Assembly: GCA_944990035.1 (NCBI GenBank)
Contig: CALYLX010000057.1
Coordinates: 368,401-432,400 of the forward strand
Direction: 5' to 3'
DNA length: 64,000 nucleotides
From: Clitopilus passeckerianus
Lineage: Eukaryota; Basidiomycota; Agaricomycetes; Agaricales; Entolomataceae
The translations under genes were made by a program, and so were the position numbers. Below are positions 13,094 through 25,139 of the stretch, piece by piece. Each line of letters begins with the position of its first letter. Position 1 is the first letter of the stretch. Below the pieces are notes generated by a model, which saw nothing but the letters and a program-made list of their open reading frames with translations, was not told the origin of the DNA and did no database searches.

Positions 13094-15428
13094 ATGTCTG
13101 AAGAAGAAACATCTTCCGTGGACGATGTTCAGCATGATATAGACACCCTCGTAAACTTCCGCCCTTCAATCCTAGAATACTCTTCGTTTCCGGGCTCTGA
13201 GGCTTTGCCCTCTCCATCATTCTATGACAGGCACTTGGATCCAGATCTGCAGCTTAAAAAGGTGCAATTGATACCCACCCTACACTTTGACCTTGCCCAA
13301 GTGTTTCTACGCGAGTGGGAAAAGTCGAAAGTAGAGGAGATTGCACTTCCGCCTTCTAGTGGCTTTCCCGGTGGCGGCAACCCAGCTAGGGAGCGGGATG
13401 GCCAACGAAGTGCCAGGTCAATCGCAACCACTTATGCCATGAATTTAGGCTCTTCTAGTCTAAAAGTTGCAGCTCTCTTCAGCCTTATGAAAGGAACTGC
13501 TTGCTGGCCCCGATTCTTTACCTGGGCCAAACGGTCTTTTGAGCACTCTCAAGATTGCCCCAGTTTTGACGAACTCTACGCGCCTAGCCTACAACTTGAT
13601 CATGAGGCATTCTTACCAAAGGATACACAAGAATTGCTCAAGGAGAAAACCCTTCTCACTCTTCGGCATATTCGAGAGCGCTTCAGCAAACTAGCCGTCT
13701 GGCAAATGTTCGCACCAACACCCCAAGTCGAGCGCCTTTTCGAAAAAATGGACGACTTCGCATCGTCTCCAGACTTCAATTGGTCTACCTGCAGCTCCTC
13801 AAGCTATCAAAAAGCACTTCCAGAACGGCCCAGGCATGTCGAATTTGACGCCAATGACACCTGTTTTAACGCCCTCTTTGGCGATTGTCCTACTTCACGG
13901 GCGTTATCCGATGCAGCTGGGAAGAATGGATGCCATTCAGACTCCTCCAATTCGGGGAATTTACGGCGCAGTGCGCGACTGGAATCCAAGAAACCCACAG
14001 CTTCTAATCGCAAGAAGCTCCCAGGAAAGGTTACCCTTCCCAATGATGAGAAGCCCCCAGGCATTCTCTTCAAAGGAGCAAAGGATTGTCCGCCACCTCA
14101 GCGCGAGTCTTCGGCTAATCTGCACTCTATCATCCAGCATGTACGTATCTCTATGCGACTCAGAACAGTTCACTTATTTCATGGCAGGCTTGGATGCGCG
14201 CAGTTCAGTGTGACGCAACCTTCATTTTATTGCATGCCGGGAATTTTGAACGTATTGGCATCCGTCACCGAAGCTCGCGTACTTTGTTTCTATCGAAACT
14301 TATTCACGTGTCCTCAGAGGAGAATGCATCATATGGTGCTTTGCATATCGCGCTCCACACTTGCATCCTCAAAGATGTTCTGAATAGGATACCACGCTAT
14401 ATCGATCATGATAAAGCAATTGGCAAGTTACCCTCGCGACAGATGAATACCCCGACAACACAGCCGGTCAGACGAAGATGGATGAAGGCCGATTCGGTCA
14501 GAGAATCGAAAGAAATGGCCTCATTTCAGGTAACATCTCGCCCAAAGTCGAAAGCGCAGCACTTATGAACCGTCCAGGAAGTCCTGAAAAAATCGAAACG
14601 ACTTAATCTAGTGGCTCTCAACTTGCACTATGGGAGGAATTACTCCACTTCTCCATCCATATTTGCTCGCATGGGGACGTCAACTCCGTCTGCTGGGACG
14701 CTACCACGAGCAGACTACCTCACGGTTATTGTGACAGGCTACGTCGCGGGTGGGGCCACTGGCGAGGTCCACCCCGCTACATTACAGTTGTTTGACGGCC
14801 CAAAACGGACGGTTAACTGCAAAGCAGTCGTCAAATTCGCCTTCTCGCCCGACCAGAGAAAGAAAATGAGACGAGAGCATGAAATCTATCAGTATATGTT
14901 TTCAAAGAGCGTCTCCGGTATACCACTCGTACTTGGCCTCTTCCAAGACGTCGAAACCCGCGCCCTGGTGATGATCATGCAGCATGTTGGCGAGTCTGTG
15001 ATTGATCCTTTCCATCGTCCTCTCAACCCAAAAGGACATTGGAATTACGTATTCACTGATCCCGAAAGGTGAGGATGCGATGGTTTATAAGTCCACAGTA
15101 AATCTCATCATTTCCCAGAGAATCCTTCATCGAGGCTCTCTCCTCTATTCATAGCGCTGGGGTTCGACACCGTGATATCCGTCCCGAGAACCTGATGCTC
15201 ACCGGCAGCGGGAAGGCATACATCATCGACTTCGACAAAGCTCTCCTGAATGCAAGTGAAGGTGCTCGAAATGAGGAGATGGAGTACCTCGAAGAATTGC
15301 TTGACGGTCACTATACCGCACCTCATGATGTTCCAACCCTTGAGGTTCATCCTGAAGGCTGGAAAGAACCTTCTGGACCTTCATCACCACCAGAGCCACC
15401 GGGGGGCAGAAATACTGCTGTGACTTGA
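13094..15428 (+). CDS. kinase-like paralogue B
   Basis: Second tandem copy. Four exons (13094-14140, 14188-14529, 14578-15068, 15119-15428) give 729 residues. The kinase-like half shows a glycine-rich loop (GYVAGGATGEV), the ATP-lysine (AVVKFAF), a helix-C glutamate (REHEIY), a catalytic loop HRDIRPENL and a metal-binding motif DFD in place of DFG, followed by a short acidic C-lobe (NEEMEYLEELLDG). The C-lobe is very short for a protein kinase: only about 70 residues follow the DFD. This may mean a minimal small-molecule or aminoglycoside-type kinase fold instead. The N-terminal half carries the FYDRHLD motif shared with A and C and a basic RRSARLESKK patch. All residues needed for phosphotransfer appear present, unlike copy A. 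The substrate is unknown. Confidence 0.78.
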
Positions 15429-15549
15429 TAATATCTTGGTGTATAAATGTCTCTAGATATGTCACAGACCTTCCATTTTGTGCTAGCTAGAAATAGCGTG
15501 GGTAGGTAGTATATAGCCCCGATGGCAGTGACAAGCTTTAGACTTGGAA
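15429..15549. other. 3' flank of kinase-like gene B
   Basis: Untranslated region behind gene B. An inverted repeat (ATGTAACA at 15561-15568 with TGTTACAT at 15577-15584) lies just beyond it. Part of that repeat, CCGAAAATGTAACAC, recurs behind gene C at about 18219 as CCGAAATTGTAACAC. It therefore marks the duplicated flank. Confidence 0.45.
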
Positions 15550-15770
15550 CACGCCCGAAAATGTAACACATTAACATGTTACATCATCTCACTGACCTAC
15601 TAACCCTTCCAATACGATTTCAACGTCAATTGAAGAATCTTTTTATTATGGATGGGCCGCATACCATATGCTTCGCGAGCCTGCATCCCCTCCATGTCTC
15701 TAAAGGGGACCCGTCGGTCGATCAACTGTACACGCCTTGGAAATGCTTGAGGTCTGGCCATCTCATCGTA
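15550..15770 (+). pseudogene. remnant of HDDC2 first exon between kinase copies B and C
   Basis: The stretch around 15600-15750 is a degraded copy of the 5' end of the HD-domain gene at 18350. Both share a TTCAA...GAATTGAAGAA leader, the ATG with MD, and the stretch SKGDLSVD (here SKGDPSVDQL) followed by TGTACACG. The rest has diverged and no downstream exon is present. The shared CCGAAA(A/T)TGTAACAC motif upstream of both copies supports this. I infer that a unit made of a kinase-like gene plus the start of HDDC2 was duplicated in tandem, leaving this scar. It has no expected function. Confidence 0.65.
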
Positions 15771-15923
15771 TCCAGATCTTTCCGTTGGTGAAACTAATCT
15801 CCATCCATCGTTCAGTGGGGAGTGGGTGACGATTTGACGCCAGCTCAGGGTGCTGCGCATGGCTTGCGGCTCCGCTTTGATGGGTGCTGGGCTTCAAAGT
15901 TGGTCTGCTCTGAAAGTTCAATC

Positions 15924-18116
15924 ATGCCTGAACACCAAACGCAGGCGGTTCACATCGCAGAATTTCCTAACTCCAAACCAGAAGAATACCGGGCTTCTGT
16001 AATTCCACCGCCCACGTTCCCTAAACTTCCGAAATCTCTTTCATTCTACGACCAGCATGTCGATAGCCAACTTGCATTGAAAACGGTGGCTCTTTCATAC
16101 AGTCTCAAGGACCGACTCGCGCAAATGTACAAAAGCGACAGGAGTTAGCCCGGAGCCAGTCTCTTGGACTGCCTTCTACATTAGATGACACATTCCCTAC
16201 CTCCGAAATACGCAGCCAGGACACTAACTTTCTATATGTCCTACGGCTGCAAGACTTTCCATGGTGTACGAATCTCGCATCTTCCAACACTGTGGTGTCG
16301 TCGCCTCAACGCTATATTTTGCGCCTGCGCTCTCAGAATGGAGATCTGTATTCAGCTACGAGAATATCAACAGCAGCCAGAACTACCCTTTCATCACCGA
16401 TTGTTATGGCATAACGATCGATAGTTCTAGCGACTCATGGGGTGTATGGCACTTTCTACCCCAGGAGACGAAAAACCTCATAACACGCGCAAAGTCCCAC
16501 TGTTCTGCTGCTGTGATCCTCCAATTCTTTGACGATAGTCCGGTCGCAGAACGGCTTTTAAAAGATATGGAAACCGTGGATCCGTCATCTCTGCGGCCTT
16601 TACCACAGCACCAGTCAGGATCTGTGGCTTTATGGTCTGATCAAACAGATATATCAACCTATGGAGACATGGTAAACTCGACCATCGTAAACGATCTTAT
16701 CTCGAGCTCGAATGCTAGGCAACATACTGCCAATGACGAGTCGTCCGAACCTGGCAGACCGGTCAAGGGGAAACGCAGGAAAAGGCGAATAGATTTACCT
16801 GCCATTACAGTTTTGGCCCCCAATCGCTTGAATACGAAATCCATGTCAGTAGCGGACCTTGTTCCTACCGTTTTGCGCCGCGTGAGCTCATTATTGCCTC
16901 CTAACCTTCCTTCAGGCTTGGACTCAGCCACTCGCTGCAAACTCTTCGTTCATTATTTTCCACAGTGGGCGTTTTGAACGTATTGGCGTGCGTGACCGAG
17001 AAAACCAAACACTCTATCTCTCTGGGTTGATTGGGGTTCAAAAGCAGTCGAACCCGGGATACTACGCAATCCATACGGGCTTGTTCTTGGCCGTGCTGCA
17101 AGACGTCCTTACGCGTACCAGCGAAAACTGGCAGCAGTCTGCCAGACAGAAGTCCCTACAAATTACTAGTGGGCATGGCAGACGTTCACGATCAGTATGT
17201 CCTTCCTTCTCACGTTTGATCACGACCTTACCATTACTTCAGTCGATGGTGCGAGATCTTCGGGCGCGGAGCATAGCGCTTCTTGCCATGCAATACGGCG
17301 GCCTGAAAACCTCGAGACCAACAGCCTTTACACGACTTGAAGCTGGCACATCTCATACAGCCCCGGAAGAGGTTTCTTTCCAGCCTACCCAATACTTTCT
17401 CGTAACACTTGTCTCTGAGATCGCTAGAGGTGGTGTAGGTATCGTACACGATGCTATTCTAGACTTTAGCGTATCAAAAGGCTCGATGCAGCGGACCCGC
17501 GCGATTGTCAAGCTGGCCTTCACAACAAAACAATGCCGCCGGCTTCGTAAGGAGATGGTTATTTATGATCACCTCTTTTCGGCCGAGGTCAAAGGTGTTC
17601 CTTGTGTTTATGGGGTCTTCAAGCACCCGGATAGTGGGATGCTTGCCATGATCATGGATCACGTCGGCGAATCACTTATTACTCGCTACCAGGGCGTTTA
17701 TGACCATACCATGGACTCCGCTGTCCTGTCCCCTCTGCGGTTCGTCGCGCATTCCTCACCAGTACAGTGGGCTAAAACATCGGTGTCCCTCTTTTTAGCA
17801 ACCAATTCACCCAAATCTTGACCGATATTCACGATGCTGGAGTCCTACATCGAGATCTTCGTCCCGAAAACCTCACTTTGGACAGCAAGGAAATGCTTAT
17901 ATTATTGAATTTGATAGAGCACGGCGGAGCCCGACGCAAGCCCAAAAGGAGACAGAAGTGGTTTACTTGGATGAAATTCTCTCCGGGGAGCGGGTCCCTG
18001 GGTTTTTGACCTCGTCAAAAGCCCAAACTTCTTCAGCGTCCGGGGATTTGGATATCACACCGCGTGCATCTCAGGCTCCCGCCGATGACGGCGACAGTGG
18101 TGAAGGCGAGGATTGA
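15924..18116 (+). CDS. kinase-like paralogue C, with one apparent 1-nt frameshift
   Basis: Third tandem copy. Predicted exons: 15924-16126, 16254-16881, 16916-17194, 17243-17739 and 17799 onward. The first junction is tentative (weak GTACAA donor), though phase and a CTAAC branch site agree; copies A and B lack this extra intron. SFYDQHVDSQLALK matches the shared N-terminal motif. AWTQP...GRFERIG matches B at the second shared intron. The catalytic loop is HRDLRPENL. Just after it, within AGCAAGGAAATG (17884-17895), one base seems missing. Read straight, the frame ends at 18009. In the next frame the homologous GNAYIIEFDRA and an acidic tail continue to the TGA at 18114-18116. This is either a recent pseudogene or a consensus error. 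The 48-nt intron 17195-17242 is a multiple of three without a stop. Confidence 0.7.
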
Positions 18117-18349
18117 CGAAAGTGAATCAGAGGTTTATTTAATAGTATCTACAGTATAACATCCCTCCATACGAGGCTGTGGCTTTGAATAAATATCATG
18201 TAAAGTTAGTGGTGGTCTAGGGCCGAAATTGTAACACGCGTTATTTGGCCCAATGGCCTCCAGCCAAACAAATCCCTTTCTTCGTGACACTCATCATCCA
18301 GCGAGGCTTATCTACCAAACCTTTCAACGAATTGAAGAAGGCTTTGATC

Positions 18350-19463
18350 ATGGATAGCAAGCCTAGCAAGCATCGAGAGTTTGCGCCCCTCTACGAATCT
18401 AAAGGCGATCTGTCAGTGGATAGGTTGGCTTTTGTACACGTCTTGGAGAAGCTCAAGGTCAGGCCATTCTATTGTACGCGCATCATTCTGCTGCAACTAA
18501 TTTTCCGCCATCTTGTAGACACAAAAGCGAACAGGATGGGTCAACCACAAAGTCTGCATCTCTTCTATGCCAGTCGGTTGAAATGCTCATGGATGCGGCA
18601 AGATTCCTGGCCCAGAAAGGTGAGATTTTTGCCGTCGAATTTGCTCTCCTTCAGCTCAATCGATTAGCATCTCAGATCACATGTATAGAATGGCCGTTCT
18701 GGCTATGTGCTCCTCTGATGAACAGCTGGACATCTCGAAGTACGTTTTCTCCGACATACCTAGAATGACGAACTCAGAGATGATGACAGATGTGTCATGA
18801 TGTGTCTAGTGCACGATCTTGCAGAGGCTCATGGTATACTTTGTCCAGTTCTGTGTTAAGATGTAGCTGACCGCACACTCTCTGTAGTTGGTGACATTGC
18901 ACCAAGCGAAGGAATCTCAAAGCATGAAAAATCCGAGCGTGAAGCAGTTCGTGTTTCTGTCAGGCTCTCCGTAGCAGCTTCCTGAACATATTGCAGAAAG
19001 CCATGCACAATTTTGTTCACGATATGTTGCACGATAGCCCTATGGCGTTGAGGATAGAAGCTCTATGGAAGGTTTGTGTCTGTACCCTGCTACCTAAGAT
19101 CTTGTTCTGACACAATTCATGATTGAATAGGAGTACGAGGAAGGCGAGACTGCGGAGGCTCGCTTTGTTAAAGGTGATTATTTATCTAGAGCAGGCCTAG
19201 CTTGGTAAACTGACAAGTCCTGCAGACCTTGATAGGTTCGAGATGGCATCTCAAGGTATGTTTATGTATTCCTCATTCCACCGCAACGGCCATCCTGACC
19301 ACGTCCTTTAGCACTGGAGTACGAACAGAATCATGGCGCTCAAACGTTGCAGCCGTTCTTTGACAGCAGCATTCCGAAGATTCGACATCCAGAAGTGCAA
19401 TCTTGGGGAGAAGATCTGCTCGCTGAGAGAGAACGACTGAAGAATGAGGCATTAAGCAAATAG
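18350..19463 (+). CDS. HDDC2: HD-domain phosphohydrolase, HDDC2/YGK1-type 5'-deoxynucleotidase
   Basis: Ten small exons give 210 residues, the usual family size: 18350-18457, 18519-18551, 18603-18619 (17 nt), 18668-18739, 18790-18833, 18888-18946, 18997-19071, 19131-19173, 19226-19255, 19312-19463. Family members remove phosphate from deoxynucleoside 5'-monophosphates. The conserved RTGWV...GPESISDHMYRM comes first, giving the metal ligand His57. The HD pair follows in LVHDLAEAHVGDI (His85-Asp86), then LWKEYEEGETAEARFVKDLDR. The tiny third exon is required to rebuild GPESISDH with the same spacing as human HDDC2. The start ATG was chosen because no in-frame ATG lies upstream. A broken copy of its first exon sits at 15550-15770. 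Confidence 0.9.
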
Positions 19464-19557
19464 GGACGTAGAGTAGACATAAAGTTCCAATTCCATTTCC
19501 GATTCTACTAAATTACAAATAAAAAGACACAATTCCGTTACTTCAAATATTCCGTTT

Positions 19558-21734
19558 TTAGTGATGGAACAACCTCAACGAGGTGTGAGCGAACACAATG
19601 TCATGCTCATCCGCCGCCTTGATACACTCCGTATCCATGACACTTCCACTAGGTGCAGCAAGGTACCTGACACCGCTCTTCCTCGCCCTATGGACATTAT
19701 CCGGGAACGGGAAGAACGCGTCACTGGAGCAAGCCACATTGTCCAGCTTGGTCTTCCACTCCCTCTTCTCCTCGTCGCTCAGCTTCTCCGGAACAGCCTC
19801 GAACAGACTCTCCCACTGTGCCTTCTCACCACCCTCCAGCTCTTCGCCTGTGACGAACAGGTCGATAGCGTTGGCCTTGTCGGCGCGCTTGAGGCCATTC
19901 TTGAATGGGAGGGCGAGGACGCGAGGGTGGTAGCGGAGCCACCAGATGTCGGCTTTGGTACCTGCAAGGCGGGTACAGTGGATGCGGGATTGTTGGCCTG
20001 CACCGATGCCGATGATGGAGCCACGGTAGGCGTAGGAGACACTGTTGGATTGGGTGTACTTGAGGGCGAGGGTGGCGACGATGAGGTCAGTCACAGCGGA
20101 TTGAGGCAGCTATGTAACACGGTCAGAACGTGGTCCGGAAGCGAATCATGGATAACTTACGTCTTTGTTCTTGGTGACGAGGTTTTGGAAGAGCGAAGGC
20201 TCGATCTTGCAGTCGTTCCTCCTCTGCTGGAGGGAGATGCCGTAGACTTGCCTGGTCTCAATGGAGGAAGGTTCGTATGAAGGATCGATCTGCGTAGAGG
20301 AATTGGTCAGGCTTAGTTGAGGATAACAGGGAAGAAGAAACTGACCTGAAGGACGCAGTATTTTCCGCCCTTCTTCTTGGCAAGAATATCAAGAGCCTCT
20401 TTGGAGTAGCCAGGAGCGATAATACCGTCTGAGACTTCGCGAGAGATGATCTTGGCAGTGGCAACGTCACAAGGCTCCGAAATGGCGATGAAGTCACCGA
20501 AGGAGGACATCCTGTCGGCACCTATGAGGAATCTATAAGCTCTCACGTCACGAACTCATACCAGACATAGCTTACCTCGAGCTCTGGCGTAGGCAGAAGC
20601 CAAAGGAGTAAGAGGCTCCTTCAGGTCGTCGACGCCGTAGACCTTCTTCTCAGTCTCATCAAGTTCAATGCCAACAGCAACACCGGCTGGCGAGACATGC
20701 TTGAAGGAGGCAGCAGCTGGGAGGTTGAGAGCTGCTGCGAGTTCCTTGACGAGGGCGTAGGAGTTCAAGGCATCAAGCAAGTTGATGTAACCGGGAGATC
20801 CGCAGAGAGCTGATAAAGCGAATCATGAGCAACGGACATTGTCTGAGCCGAAGGTAGCCATACCTTTGAAAGGAAGCTCCCCCTCGGCAACGAAAGCCTG
20901 AGCAGGTTTCTGATGAGGGTTCGCGCCATATCGGAGGGCAAGCCTCTGAACAGGCCCAGCGAGCTTGTCCGAGGGTAATTCGGCCGAAGCGTACTGCTCC
21001 CGGAAATAGCCACTAATAGCCTGGTCGTATTTTGAGGTCATCTCGAAGGCCTTGAGAGCAAGTTTGCTGCGAGTAGCTTGTCCGACGTCGCCGTTGCCCT
21101 TTTTCCATGCTTCAACAAATTCGGCGTAGTCCTTAGGATCGGAGAGGATGGAGACGCGCTCGTGGTTCTTGGCTGCAGCGCGGAGGAGAGTGACACCTCC
21201 AATGTCAATTTCTTCGACTGCATTGGCGAGGGTGCAGTTGGGCTGGGAGATGGTTGCCTCAAAAGGGTATAGGTTGCAAACTACGATGGAGATGGGGGAG
21301 ATGTTTTGGGCTTTGAGGTCCTGCTCGTCAGAAGCTATCGAGCGAGCCAGAATACCTAAACAAATTTATTTTCAGCACATTTGTGGCGCAGATTCAAAGG
21401 TCCCACTCACCTCCGTGAACAGCTGGGTGGAGTGTCTTGACTCGTCCACCGAGCATCTCTGGCGCTTTGGTGATGTCTGAAACATCCCTTTGAGCAATTT
21501 CAGCATAGTGTAAATCGATACATTGGGCAGCGCGCACTCGATAGGGAATCCAGCTTCTCGAATCTTTTTCGCCGTTCCGCCAGATCCTAGCAGGCGAACG
21601 CCAGCGTCATGGAGCTCTTTCGCAAGATCCAACAGGCCAGTTTTATCGTAAACAGATAACAAGGCTAGAAACTGTTGTTAGAACACATATTTTAGCGCAA
21701 TGGGCTTCAACAACTCACCAATGTGCTGAGCCAT
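19558..21734 (-). CDS. ADE17: bifunctional AICAR transformylase / IMP cyclohydrolase (ATIC)
   Basis: Catalyses the last two steps of de novo IMP synthesis in the cytosol: formyl transfer from 10-formyl-THF to AICAR, then ring closure to IMP. Eight exons (21734-21719, 21664-21538, 21487-21411, 21355-20864, 20809-20576, 20521-20346, 20289-20161, 20109-19558) give 600 residues, close to yeast Ade16/17. The N-terminal cyclohydrolase part shows [29 protein letters not shown] and VCNLYPFE. The transformylase part shows [28 protein letters not shown] and [15 protein letters not shown]. The C-terminus AAPSGSVMD...[11 protein letters not shown] is the canonical end. The first exon is only 16 nt. The gene is complete with no oddities, and is convergent with HDDC2 across about 95 nt. 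Confidence 0.96.
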
Positions 21735-22635
21735 GGTCGACGCCTTCGGTTGAACAGAAATTTATGAACCGGTCGCAGTGGATGGAGAAAAGATCATCGA
21801 TAGTCGAACCCATTTGTAAGCTGATAAGATCGGGAAATATCTCCTTTCAGCCGATACCCTCGACCGAAAACTCCGAAAGCACTGAGAGGCACTGTAACTC
21901 TTCACTCGAGTCAATGAGCGCAGAAAGGCGGGAAGGTAAGGCAGGGGAAGCGGAAGCGATTTCGTGGTAACTCTGTGAGGTAAACACAACATGCCAAACT
22001 CGGGCTTCGTATGATCTCTCTCTTCCAGTGATAACATTCGCATCTTGTAATGTTCGGTTCAAAATCCCTTCGACTGCCAGAGTGGCGGCGACCGTCGCAT
22101 ATACTCGCAGTTGACAGGACCTCTCATTTCAAGATTTGAGGATGCTTTCTGTTCCATCGGTGCACATTTGCCACCGATACGTTGTAGGGCTTTGATAGTA
22201 GCATAAGGAGGTTATGATATGCAAGTGAATTGACGCCCTCGACAAGACGAGCATGGAGTTCAGTGGCAAGCACTGGGCAAGCAGTGGCAACGTGGATATC
22301 TTGATGGCAAGCTCGAAATACAAAACAAGTGTAAATAACGCGGACGCGTCCTTGGCGACGCTGTGACGGTCACCCTTCAATTTAATTTCCTGACTGCCCT
22401 CATGTTGCATGAACTCGTCCACGAAGGCACCTCCCTATTCATTATCTGGTTATCCACCATCGCTCCTCTTACTCTATACCCGAGATCTTTGACGTTGGTC
22501 GTCACCATGGTACATCCGGTTTAATGGGAGTTTTTCTTTGGGAGGAACTCTTACTCAACATTGTAGATCGAGCATTAAATGCCAAGACAAAGTAACAAAG
22601 TAATACAGATTTGAATTCAGCTATCGTCCTTAAAT
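21735..22635. other. intergenic, ATIC promoter and terpene synthase 3' flank
   Basis: About 0.9 kb holding the upstream region of ATIC (to the left) and the 3' flank of the terpene synthase (to the right). Open frames here (for example 22129-22422 on the minus strand) lack recognisable content. No RNA gene or repeat was seen. Confidence 0.4.
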
Positions 22636-23855
22636 TCAATCGCTTCTCGTGGCTACATCATATCGTGGGGAAGACGAAGACCAAGTAATGATCCCCGATA
22701 AGCACCACTTAAGATTCTCGAGATACGTCCTCAAACCCTCCTTTGCCCGGCAATCAAACTCGACATACAGCAAATCTTCCAGCTTAAAAAACTCAGACTC
22801 TATATGGTGGAGTCGGTCATATACATGTTCCAGCGCGACTTGCTCCGTGACACCTCTCTCCCTCATGATGACCGCCACTACATTATCGAAGAAGGTCTCA
22901 CCTCCAGTTTCCTGAAGAGCCCGGACCTCCTTCCGATAGGAATACATGTCGTTTGCCAAGATACAGTACTCATTCGCACCATCTGTGAGCTCCCGTACGA
23001 GGCGATGGCTGAGGACGGATTCCGGTAGCTCGACTCGAAATCCCCATCGTACACCGAGCCAGACCGCCCTGTCAAGTGGAAATTGTCAACGATTACTCCG
23101 AGTTTCAATTAAAAGGACCACTCACATCGGACTCGCCTTGCCAATTCTCTTCGCAGTGTACTCCTCAACGGAGACAAGCTCGGGCTGACCCTGGCGTTCC
23201 TCCACAGACTTTAGATGGCTCAGGATCCAATCCCGGTTTGCCTCTTGTAAGACGCGCCCAATCCGTTGACCCGCTTCATCCGGAACATTAACGAAACCTT
23301 GGTATACGTCATGGGTAATTGTCAGAAGTTTGTCGTTTTTGTCGGATGGTGGCTGTCCAAGAATGACGTTCACGATATTGACCACATATTCCTTCGTCTA
23401 GGAGCAGTGTTATGCAAGTTTCAGTATCGTGAAACGAACCCAAGGCTAGCGCGTACCTTGTACCCCGGAATTTCTAGTATATCGTCGAACAGGAATCCCC
23501 AAGCGTACCACTTCGTCAATGTCTCCATCCTCTCCTCGGGTACGTCTGGTAAGGTCCACGTTCCAGATCCTTCTAAATCCATCTTGAGATATTCTTCTTT
23601 ATCTTTCTCCGAGTGCCATGGCCAGTTCTCGATGAAGTACTTCTGGACATTGGACGTGATCGAGGCTGCATTCGGGTGATTCTTCGTCGGAAAGGAAGAG
23701 ATGTAGGAAGGCTTTTCCATTCGAGATGCTACTTCGGACAAGAGCTGTTTATAGACAGTCAATGAGTGCTCCCTGGAAATACCCTTCTCTGAATGAGACG
23801 GCTTTTATCCACGAACCTGACAGGCAGAAGGCTTCAATCCCCGATCCTCGGTCAT
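22636..23855 (-). CDS. class I sesquiterpene synthase
   Basis: Cyclises a prenyl diphosphate, most likely farnesyl diphosphate, to a terpene hydrocarbon. Four exons (23855-23817, 23744-23457, 23397-23126, 23068-22636) give 343 residues, typical for fungal sesquiterpene synthases. The aspartate-rich metal site is FDDILE (Asp100, Asp101, Glu104), a D(D)xxE variant. The second magnesium site is complete as NDMYSYRKE (Asn239, Ser243, Glu247). A C-terminal PRY lies in the position of the conserved Arg-Tyr. The first 13-residue exon starts at the only suitable ATG and joins LLSEVASRMEK in phase. The product cannot be told from sequence. A BVMO gene lies about 6 kb to the right. Confidence 0.9.
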
Positions 23856-23929
23856 CTCCTTCAAATTCTCTTAGGATTATCTCCAACTAAACCGGAAGCT
23901 GGAGGCCTAGTCCCTTAAGGCCTTGATAA

Positions 23930-24865
23930 AGGGTGAATTTCATCACATTTGATTGAAGTTGCCGGACCTTAGCACGCCGTATCGGCCGGTACATCACGAT
24001 TGCAGCTTTCCGCGTCGTAGATTTCAGCTATCCAGATCACTAGCGAACCTACAGATCATTTGCTTGAGTGTCCAGAAAAGAGAGGGCGATAAAACTTTTC
24101 GTGAGGGTCCCAGCCTGCTTAGTCGGTTCCGACGTTATCAGGCTCTAGGCCTGCATTCTGTCAATCGAGAAAGTTATATCATGCGCCAAGTCAGGTAATT
24201 TCAGAATATTTCAGATAGCTTATTCGCCCGACGGTCCGAGTTAAGGTCCACATGACACCAAGAGACAAGGAAGATGAATGATCGTTCATTCCAGTTTCTG
24301 AAAATTCCGAAGTGAGGAATGTAGGTAAAGGGTTCTGACAGCTCATCTGCAGCACGATCGTTGAGTCCATGAAGGGGACGAAAAGTGACATCAGGTATCC
24401 GAATATTGTGTTATAAAGTAGGTGCATGGAACGAAAGAGGGTGAATTTCATCAAATTTCATCACGACCAATTGAACTTGGAATTATCCAGACCTTGACTC
24501 GCCGTATCGGTCGGCTCACCACGATTCTAACACTCCAACCTTTAGATTCCACCCAGCCAGATTCTTTCTTTGAGCTGATCCAGAAACGAAAGGGCGATGA
24601 AGAGAAACAGGGGGAACAATTTCTCGTGATGGCCCTTAGTCGGTTCCGACCTTGTCACAGTCCGAGTCAGCAAGCTGTCAACCTGGAAGTTGATGTTGTT
24701 CCCCGAGTCAGGTAATGTCAGAATGTTCCAGATAATCTATTCCCCTGATAGTCCGAGTTGAAGTACGCATGATATCAAAAGTCAAGCAAGATGATGTTCA
24801 TTCCAGTTTCTAAAGTGAGGAAATTTGGTAAAGGGCCTGAATATGCAGCTGCAGCAGTGTTGCAT
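23930..24865. repeat. degenerate tandem duplication, two units of about 0.43 kb
   Basis: Two diverged copies (about 23930-24360 and 24438-24865; offset about 505-525 nt) lie upstream of the terpene synthase. Both begin GGGTGAATTTCATCA. Both then share CGCCGTATCGG(C/T)CGG, TTAGTCGGTTCCGAC, GTCAGGTAAT(T/G)TCAGAAT, GTCCGAGTT, TTCATTCCAGTTTCT, AGTGAGGAA and CTGCAGCA in the same order. No conserved reading frame is kept between them, so this looks like non-coding or long-decayed sequence. Confidence 0.75.
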
Positions 24866-25139
24866 ACAAGCCGACGGGCAAGGGCCACAGCGCGAACACT
24901 TGCCGCATATGCTGAGCTCAGCTCTTTGTGGAGTCCTTCCTCCAGTGAAATAATCCATATTTTGTGAAGTTACCCGGGAAATTTCGTCATGGCTTAGATG
25001 GCAGGAGACGTAGGGTAGCCAAAATCGGTACTTCTTGATGTAGAGGGGTTAAACATGTATCAATTGCCTCCATGGGCAGGACTTCATAGAATAGAGTAAT
25101 AAGGTGGTTGTGGTACTGAGTGGTATGTGCCAATCAACT
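24866..25139. other. intergenic
   Basis: Sequence right of the tandem repeat with no gene-like signal that I can support. Confidence 0.4.

Noticed and set aside
15561..15584. Transposon terminal inverted repeat
   Set aside because: The 8-nt palindrome has no partner, target duplication or transposase nearby; half of it recurs only as part of the duplicated kinase flank.
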